A stretch of DNA of 33,442 nt from Zoogloea ramigera. Lineage in GTDB: Bacteria; Pseudomonadota; Gammaproteobacteria; Burkholderiales; Rhodocyclaceae. A model generated the notes under the pieces. The model saw only the letters and a program-made list of their open reading frames with translations, searched no databases and was not told the origin of the DNA. The stretch spans positions 1 to 33,442 of the forward strand of contig NZ_BJNV01000057.1 in NCBI RefSeq assembly GCF_006539865.1, written 5' to 3'. This document shows, in pieces, positions 30,624 through 33,442 of the stretch (positions are counted from its first letter, which is position 1; each line of letters begins with the position of its first letter). The position numbers were made by a program, and so were the translations under genes.

Positions 30624-32729
30624 ATGAGACGCCCAACCCTGAGTCTTCTCCAGCGGGCCCTCCTCGTGTCCAGCCTCGGCACTTCGGCCCACGCCGCCGG
30701 CGTCCCGACACTCCAGGAGGTCGCCGTCACCACCCGCCAGCACGAGCTGATCGGCGTCGCCGATTCGGCCAGCGAAGGCACCGTCACCGCCGCCCAGCTG
30801 CGCAACCGCCCCCTGCTGCGCCCGGCCGAGGCCCTGGAGACCGTGCCCGGCATGATCGTCACCCAGCACTCGGGGGACGGAAAGGCCAACCAGTACTTCC
30901 TGCGCGGCTTCAACCTCGACCACGGCAGCGACTTCGCCACCCACGTGATGGGCATGCCGGTGAACATGGCCAGCCATGCCCACGGCCAGGGCTACATGGA
31001 CCTCAACTTCCTGATGCCCGAGCTGGTCCAGGGCATCGCCTACCGCAAGGGCGTGTATGCCGCCGAGGACGGCGACTTCGCCACCACCGGCTCGGCGCGC
31101 ATCGACTACCGGCGCCGCCTGGAGCGCCCCTTCGCGCAGGTCGGGCTCGGCCAGAACGGCTATCGCCGCCTGCTCGCCGCCGGCAGCCAGGCCCTCGGCG
31201 AGGACGGCGACGGGCGCCAGCTGCTGGTGGCCACCGAGCTGATGGGCTACGACGGCCCGTGGGCCCAGCCCGAGAACCTGCAGCGCCGCAACCTGCTGCT
31301 GCGCCTCTCCGACGGCAGCCCCAGCCGCGGCTACGCCATCACGGCCATGCGCTACAGCGCCGACTGGACCGCCACCGAGCACGTCCCCGAGCGGGCCATC
31401 CGCTCCGGCGAGATCGGCCGCTACGGCGCCCTGTCGCCCCGGGACGGCGGCCACACCCGGCGCAACAGCCTGTCGGCCGAATGGGCCCGGCTCGGGGACG
31501 GCGACGCCACCCGGGCCAGCGCCTACGTGATCGACTACGGCCTCAATCTGTACTCGGCGCCGTCGGGCTACATCGGCGGGCTACAGGGCGACCAGCACGA
31601 GCAGGCTGACAGCCGCCTCGTGTGGGGCGGCGAGGCCCGCCACAGCTGGCAGCCAGGCCCGGCCCTGCGGGACACCGAACTCAGCGTGGGCGCCCGCCTG
31701 CGCCAGGACCGTATCGGCCGCGTCGGCCTGTTCAGCACCGAAGGGCGCGCGCGCACCGGCACCGTCCGCGAGGACCGCATCACCGAGACCGCCCTGGCCG
31801 CCTACATCGAGGCCCGCACCCAGTGGGTGCCCTGGCTGCGCAGCACCCTGGCCCTGCGCCGGGACGCGATATCGGCCGACGTCACCGCCCTGGGCGGGCA
31901 GTACAACATGGGCAACGGCGGCAGCGTGCGCGGCGGCCAGACCAGCCCCAGGCTGGGCCTGGTGTTCGGCCCCTTCAACCTGGCCGGCAGCACCGAGTTC
32001 TATGCCAACTGGGGCCACGGCTTCCACAGCAACGACGCCCGCGGCGCCACCAGCCACACCAACCCCGCCGACGGCGGCCCCATCGGCCGGGTGCCCCTGA
32101 TCGCCCGCGCCCGAGGCGCCGAGCTGGGGGTGCGTGCCGCGCCCCTGCCGGGCTGGAACACCAGCCTGTCGGTGTGGCAGATGGCGCTGGCCTCGGAGCT
32201 GGTCTTCGTCGGCGACGAGGGCATCACCGAGCCCCGCGGCGCCTCCCGCCGGCACGGGGTGGAATGGTCCAACTACATCACACCGATGGACGGCCTCATC
32301 CTCGACGCCGACCTGGCCGTCTCGAAAGCCCGCTTCACCCACCCGGTGGAGGGCGGCGGCGACCACGTGCCCAACGCCATCCCCGTCACCGCGTCCGTGG
32401 GCCTCGGCGCCGACCGGGGCGGCCCCTGGTACGGCGGCCTGCGCCTGCGCTACCTGGGCGCCTACGCGCTGGAGGAGAGCGGCACCCACAAGTCGTCGCC
32501 GTTCTGGACGGCCAACCTGCGCCTGGGCCACCGCCTGGGCCGCCACGCCCAGATCAGCCTCGACGTGCTCAACCTGTTCGATCGCAAGGCCAGCGACATC
32601 GAATACTGGGGCGGCGCCTGCACCCGCAACGAAGCGCTGCAGGGCCGCTGCAACGGCGGCATCGACGGCCGCCTGGTGCACCCGCTCGAGCCCCGCAGCC
32701 TGCGGGCCAGCCTGCGCATCGGGTTCTGA
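30624..32729 (+). CDS. TonB-dependent outer-membrane receptor, possibly for cobalt or a corrinoid
   Basis: A 701-residue outer-membrane beta-barrel. It has a signal peptide (cleavage after SAHA, near residue 24), a TonB-box-like LQEVAVTT, a plug domain (about 45-160: LRPAEALETVPGMIV, NQYFLRGFNLDHG, VNMASHAHGQGYMDLNFLMPELVQGI) and a barrel ending in the outer-membrane-type terminal phenylalanine (SLRIGF). The plug has a His-containing segment HAHGQGY that fits a metal-handling receptor family more than the BtuB type. A late loop carries Cys (GACTRNEALQGRC). It is the last gene of the riboswitch-controlled operon, so its substrate is likely cobalt, a cobalt chelate or a corrinoid; that is context-based inference. 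AAGG is a weak ribosome-binding site. Confidence 0.9.
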   Translation: MRRPTLSLLQRALLVSSLGTSAHAAGVPTLQEVAVTTRQHELIGVADSASEGTVTAAQLRNRPLLRPAEALETVPGMIVTQHSGDGKANQYFLRGFNLDHGSDFATHVMGMPVNMASHAHGQGYMDLNFLMPELVQGIAYRKGVYAAEDGDFATTGSARIDYRRRLERPFAQVGLGQNGYRRLLAAGSQALGEDGDGRQLLVATELMGYDGPWAQPENLQRRNLLLRLSDGSPSRGYAITAMRYSADWTATEHVPERAIRSGEIGRYGALSPRDGGHTRRNSLSAEWARLGDGDATRASAYVIDYGLNLYSAPSGYIGGLQGDQHEQADSRLVWGGEARHSWQPGPALRDTELSVGARLRQDRIGRVGLFSTEGRARTGTVREDRITETALAAYIEARTQWVPWLRSTLALRRDAISADVTALGGQYNMGNGGSVRGGQTSPRLGLVFGPFNLAGSTEFYANWGHGFHSNDARGATSHTNPADGGPIGRVPLIARARGAELGVRAAPLPGWNTSLSVWQMALASELVFVGDEGITEPRGASRRHGVEWSNYITPMDGLILDADLAVSKARFTHPVEGGGDHVPNAIPVTASVGLGADRGGPWYGGLRLRYLGAYALEESGTHKSSPFWTANLRLGHRLGRHAQISLDVLNLFDRKASDIEYWGGACTRNEALQGRCNGGIDGRLVHPLEPRSLRASLRIGF

Positions 32730-32741
32730 GTGTCCCGGGCC

Positions 32742-33442
32742 TCAGCGCGTCTCCACCCGCACGCCCTCGCGCAGCCGGTCGTCGGGGTGGGCGATCACCT
32801 GCTCGCCCTCCTTGGCGCCGTCCAGCAGCTCGGCCACCGTGCCGTTGCGCTGGCCAATCTTCACCCGCCGCTTCACCGCCCGCCCGTCCTCGATGACGAA
32901 GGCCGCCCATTCGCCGCCGTCGCGGAACAGGCTGCCGGCCGGGATCTGCAGCACGTCGGCTGCCTCCCACAGCACGAAGCGCGCCTCCACCCGATAGGCG
33001 TCGCCGAGGCGCTGCCATTGGGCCGGCGGAGAGCTGAAGGCGACGATCACCCACACCCGCTGCTCCTCGACCCCCAGAGCCGACACCTTGGTGAAACCGC
33101 TCGGCTCGACGACCCGCACCACGCCCTCGAGCGCGCCCTCGCCGCCCCAGCGCTCGAAGAGCACCCGGGTGCCCGGGCCGAGGCGCACCGCGTCGGCCGA
33201 CAGCACGTCCACCTCGACCTCCAGCCCGCGCGGGTCGCCCACCTCGACGAGGGCCTGGCCGGCGGCCACCGGGCCCTCGCTCTTGCGGGGGATGCGCAGC
33301 ACCTGCCCGGCCACCGGCGACTTGACCAGCACCGGCGCCCCGCGCCCGCCGGCTGCCGCGTAGCCCAGCGCGGTGCGCGCCGCTTCGAGCTCGTGGCCGG
33401 CGGTGGCCACGCCGAACTCGGCCGAGCGCTGCTCGGCGGCGG
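32742..33442 (-). CDS. HlyD-type periplasmic adaptor of an efflux system (partial)
   Basis: C-terminal about 233 residues of a membrane-fusion protein; the 5' end lies beyond the right edge, since the frame stays open through position 33442 and the GTG at 33410 is internal. Visible are the coiled-coil end (HELEAARTALGYA), the lipoyl half-motif VLVKSPVAGQVLRIPRKSEGPV, GQALVEVGDPRGLEVEVDV, the beta-barrel domain (GTRVLFERWGG, EGVVRVVEPSGFTKVSALG) and the membrane-proximal domain (LQIPAGSLFRDGGEWAAFVIEDGRAVKRRVKIGQ). It would link an inner-membrane pump (RND or ABC) to an outer-membrane channel. Convergent with the receptor gene, with stop codons only 12 nt apart and no terminator between. Confidence 0.9.
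   Translation of the reverse strand, partial: AAEQRSAEFGVATAGHELEAARTALGYAAAGGRGAPVLVKSPVAGQVLRIPRKSEGPVAAGQALVEVGDPRGLEVEVDVLSADAVRLGPGTRVLFERWGGEGALEGVVRVVEPSGFTKVSALGVEEQRVWVIVAFSSPPAQWQRLGDAYRVEARFVLWEAADVLQIPAGSLFRDGGEWAAFVIEDGRAVKRRVKIGQRNGTVAELLDGAKEGEQVIAHPDDRLREGVRVETR

Overview
The window is about 33.4 kb of GC-rich DNA (roughly 70% by eye) from the chromosome of a Gram-negative bacterium. A betaproteobacterium of the Rhodocyclales type (Azoarcus/Thauera/Zoogloea-like) is my best guess. That rests on the gene families (cytochrome c4, a PutA without DNA-binding domain, endonuclease-type MutL, early-cobalt cobalamin pathway, TonB-dependent receptor) and on TACAAT-type -10 boxes. The assignment is inference. 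No tRNA, rRNA, insertion sequence or CRISPR array was found.

Left part (1-9.5 kb): a C5-cytosine DNA methyltransferase with a very short C-terminus; an RluA-type pseudouridine synthase; a glycerophosphodiester phosphodiesterase lipoprotein; a large PutA proline-catabolic enzyme; a response regulator with an AraC-type output domain; and a di-haem cytochrome c4 with a strong hairpin in its leader.

Middle part (9.5-19.4 kb): a chemoreceptor gene behind a good sigma-28 promoter but interrupted by an in-frame TAG; a small conserved-looking ORF; a cyclic-nucleotide-binding protein next to a CorA-type transporter lacking the GMN signature and carrying an MgtE-N-like front domain; an exported small protein; a 2H phosphoesterase; a striking 12-unit 21-bp tandem array followed by paired REP-like palindromes; and a minus-strand operon. 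That operon has four overlapping or closely spaced genes: a transglycosylase with a LysM domain nested inside it, a small exported protein, PurT and an FAH-family enzyme. The first two, with lower GC and no other obvious link to purine synthesis, look like an acquired effector/immunity-type pair.

Right part (19.5-33.4 kb): mutL, then a cobalamin riboswitch controlling a long compact operon: cbiM-like permease, cbiF/cobM, cbiX, cbiC, cbiD, cbiET/cobL, cbiL, cbiG (N-terminal and middle part), cbiG-C/cobE, cbiH, a 2Fe-2S ferredoxin and a TonB-dependent receptor. The gene set (CbiX, CbiD, CbiG; no CobG, CobF or CobNST) marks the early-cobalt-insertion ('anaerobic') route from sirohydrochlorin towards cobyrinate. 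The permease and receptor at the two ends suggest cobalt or corrinoid uptake is regulated with synthesis. A convergent periplasmic adaptor gene is cut by the right edge.
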